A stretch of 64,000 nucleotides of DNA from Bdellovibrio sp. KM01 (GTDB lineage: Bacteria > Bdellovibrionota > Bdellovibrionia > Bdellovibrionales > Bdellovibrionaceae). Location: assembly GCF_013752535.1 (NCBI RefSeq), contig NZ_CP058348.1:992001-1056000 (forward strand), read 5' to 3'. Position numbers and translations under genes: made by a program. Shown one piece after another: positions 62,296-64,000 of the stretch. Below the pieces are notes generated by a model, which did not search any database, was not told the origin of the DNA, and worked only from the letters and a program-made list of their open reading frames with translations. Positions within the stretch are counted from its first letter, which is position 1; each line of letters begins with the position of its first letter.

Positions 62296-63195
62296 ATGCT
62301 GGATTTAAATGCGGTGATGATCTTTACCAGAGTCGTGAAGGCTTCAAGCTTTTCCAAAGCGGCCTCTGAGCTCGGGGTGACTAAATCAACAATCTCAAAA
62401 AAGATCTCTGAACTTGAAACGCATTTAGGAACGACACTTCTTAAACGAACCACTCGCAGTTTGATTCTGACGGATATGGGCCGCCAATTCTTTGATCAGG
62501 CCTCTAAAGGGTTGTCTGAAATTAAAGAGGCCTCTGAGTTAGCCCAAGCTTCTAGTCTTGAGCCTCAGGGTAATTTACGTATTACAGCGCCTGGCGATTT
62601 CGCGCCCAGTATTGTGGCTCCATTACTTGCAGGGTTTTTAGATAAGTTTCCAAAGGTTTCTGTTGAGATGGTTTTAACGGATCGTATTTTAGATTTAGTC
62701 AGTGATAATATCGACGTCGCGATCCGTGTGGGTAAATTAAGTGACTCGTCTTTAAGAGCCCGTAAAATCGGGCGCGATGTTTTTAAGTTTTTAGTGTCGC
62801 CAAGCTATGCAAAGAAAATGAAAGACTTAAAACACCCTTCGGATCTTGAAAGATACAAATGCCTTTTGTTCGCTCCCAAAGCAGAGCTTAAGAAATTTCA
62901 CATCCGCGCGGGGAACAATCGCCATGTGTATGAGGCCAAACCTGCATTTGTCGCCAATAACGTATTGTCGGTAAAGTCATTGGTGATCGAAGGTGGGGGA
63001 GTGGCTTTGTTGCCAGTCTCAACATGTCGCGAGGAGCTTCAGAATAAATCGTTGCAGGTGGTGTTACCTGATTGGACATTGGATGATGCTCCTGTGCACT
63101 TGGTTTATCAGAAGCACTTGTTCACGCCGCCCAAGGTGCAGGCTTTTGTTTCTTATATGGAGCCTGCGCTTAAACCATTCTTTGAGCCGATTTAA
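62296..63195 (+). CDS. LysR-family transcriptional regulator
   Basis: The 299-residue regulator starts at ATG 62296 with GGAG six bases upstream; ATG 62284 lies inside the palindrome and has no ribosome site. HTH: SFSKAASELGVTKSTISKKI, followed by TTLLKRTTRSLILTDMG. The co-inducer domain contains NLRITAPGDFAPSI and SDNIDVAIRVGKL. It resembles the AaeR/DsdC-type group that controls adjacent SDR or oxidoreductase genes. The operator next to it supports control of the divergent SDR/SnoaL unit. Confidence 0.9.
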   Translation: MLDLNAVMIFTRVVKASSFSKAASELGVTKSTISKKISELETHLGTTLLKRTTRSLILTDMGRQFFDQASKGLSEIKEASELAQASSLEPQGNLRITAPGDFAPSIVAPLLAGFLDKFPKVSVEMVLTDRILDLVSDNIDVAIRVGKLSDSSLRARKIGRDVFKFLVSPSYAKKMKDLKHPSDLERYKCLLFAPKAELKKFHIRAGNNRHVYEAKPAFVANNVLSVKSLVIEGGGVALLPVSTCREELQNKSLQVVLPDWTLDDAPVHLVYQKHLFTPPKVQAFVSYMEPALKPFFEPI

Positions 63196-63299
63196 TTACC
63201 ACGCGCTTACTTAGGCCAGGAATAAACCCAAATTAATTTAATACTTGGTGATGCCTTGGAAGCAAGATAACATTTGTGGATATTTGAAAGGAAACTTAT

Positions 63300-63620
63300 A
63301 TGGTAAATTTCTTTTTGGTGTTCATAACGATGGCTTTCGCTATTCCTCAAGGACCTCCGAAAAAAACCATTAAGTATGCAGTAATTTTCGAAGTCTTGAT
63401 TGAGCAAGATAAAGTAATGAAAAAGTGCGAGATTTCCAAGGTCATCGATCCCACTAAGGGAACGGATGCGATCAAGTTCGATGTTCCGCAAAAGTATAAA
63501 GAGAGCGCGTGTAAGATCATATCAACTAAAGGACCTAAAATGGTGGATGGTAAAGCCACGCCATTTTATACCTACTATTTCCTTGATCCCAACAAGCCAG
63601 AAGAAGTGATCACAAAGTAA
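63300..63620 (+). CDS. Small secreted protein, unknown function
   Basis: The 106-residue protein has a short signal (MVNFFLVFITMAFA-IPQ). The start has AAGGAAAC. The mature part has two cysteines (KKCEISK and SACKIIS) that may pair and is Lys-rich. I do not recognise a family. Confidence 0.65.
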   Translation: MVNFFLVFITMAFAIPQGPPKKTIKYAVIFEVLIEQDKVMKKCEISKVIDPTKGTDAIKFDVPQKYKESACKIISTKGPKMVDGKATPFYTYYFLDPNKPEEVITK

Positions 63621-63646
63621 TGTGATCTGCTAACAAAGGACCTCCG

Positions 63647-64000
63647 TCATCCTTTATGAACATCCCGAAGTAGAAGCATATCTTTTAGACGTTGCTCCTT
63701 CTCATCATCAAAACCACAACTGCCATTCCACTCTTTAGGATTTTCATAAGTTCCAAACATCATGTCCCAAAAGACAAAGTCGCCGTAATTGTTCTTATGC
63801 TTATTATATTCATGATGAATTCGATGCATTTCTGGGCGTTGGAAGATGTATCCCATCCACTGTGGTGTTCTGATATTGGTGTGATAGAAGAACTCGCCCA
63901 AGGCTGTGAAAAGGGTATAGACCGCACCTGCTTCAACACTTAAGCCTAAGAACGTAAATACGATCAGACTTCCCAAGATGGAATTCACCAACATCTCTTG
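63647..64000 (-). CDS. Fatty-acid hydroxylase/sterol-desaturase superfamily protein, 5' end outside window
   Basis: Only the C-terminal ~117 residues are in the window; the frame is open to the right edge. The last histidine box MHRIHHE and GDFVFWDMMFGTYENP are diagnostic of this membrane di-iron family. It is a second member in this window but lacks any GH3 domain at its C-terminus, unlike the gene at 15982-18543. Its substrate is not known. Confidence 0.85.
   Translation of the reverse strand, partial: QEMLVNSILGSLIVFTFLGLSVEAGAVYTLFTALGEFFYHTNIRTPQWMGYIFQRPEMHRIHHEYNKHKNNYGDFVFWDMMFGTYENPKEWNGSCGFDDEKEQRLKDMLLLRDVHKG

Overview
The window most likely comes from a Bdellovibrio-like bacterium (Bdellovibrionota). 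This rests on gene content and style: moderate GC, tightly packed genes, many secreted small proteins and lipoproteins, the characteristic 'FQNC' lipobox on a secreted vWA protein, and convergent genes whose stop codons overlap. No rRNA, tRNA, CRISPR array, insertion sequence or prophage was recognised. The assignment is an inference and was not checked against a database.

Layout. 0-19 kb holds housekeeping and envelope genes: the end of an alkA-type glycosylase coupled to ogt; a STAS/zinc protein; a secreted glycosidase; a periplasmic binding protein; a metallophosphoesterase broken by an internal deletion; lipoproteins; a secreted alpha/beta hydrolase; a LysR gene divergent from an alcohol dehydrogenase and an aldo-keto reductase; an M15-type peptidase; an antiporter; and a two-gene unit that joins a fatty-acid-hydroxylase/GH3 fusion to an enolase-superfamily enzyme. 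At 19.6-23.2 kb lies one very large Ig-repeat lipoprotein. At 23.2-26.8 kb a compact operon combines a duplicated ferritin-like protein, an atypical FabD-like acyltransferase, a YqcI/YcgG (GntA-type) protein and a DUF1989 protein; it looks like an undescribed small metabolic pathway. An orphan ParA with an overlapping partner follows.

29-46.6 kb is a stress or dormancy island: tandem universal stress protein, a K+-channel-like protein, rhodanese, GAF histidine kinase, P-type ATPase, sigma-54 activator, Hsp20, a phosphoribosyltransferase/hydrolase/erythromycin-esterase triple fusion, a beta-CASP metallo-beta-lactamase protein, an AAA ATPase, a PPOX flavoprotein (interrupted), an Nramp-type transporter and PfkB. 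The content closely parallels the mycobacterial DosR dormancy regulon. Several genes here carry GG-N10-GC (-24/-12) promoter matches, which suggests control by the sigma-54 activator encoded inside the island.

46.7-55.2 kb is a LitR/CarH-like regulon. A B12-type MerR regulator sits between two lipocalins and a seven-gene lipid-modification operon (flavoprotein, DUF1365, two cyclopropane-synthase-like methyltransferases, DUF1295, DUF2062, a secreted protein). Matching palindromes (TTGTATAG...CTATACAA) precede both transcription units. 55-64 kb holds a membrane-anchored Mrr-like protein, small secreted proteins, a double-domain KaiC-like ATPase directly abutting a hybrid histidine kinase, a LysR gene divergent from an SDR/SnoaL pair, and the end of a second fatty-acid-hydroxylase gene cut by the window edge.
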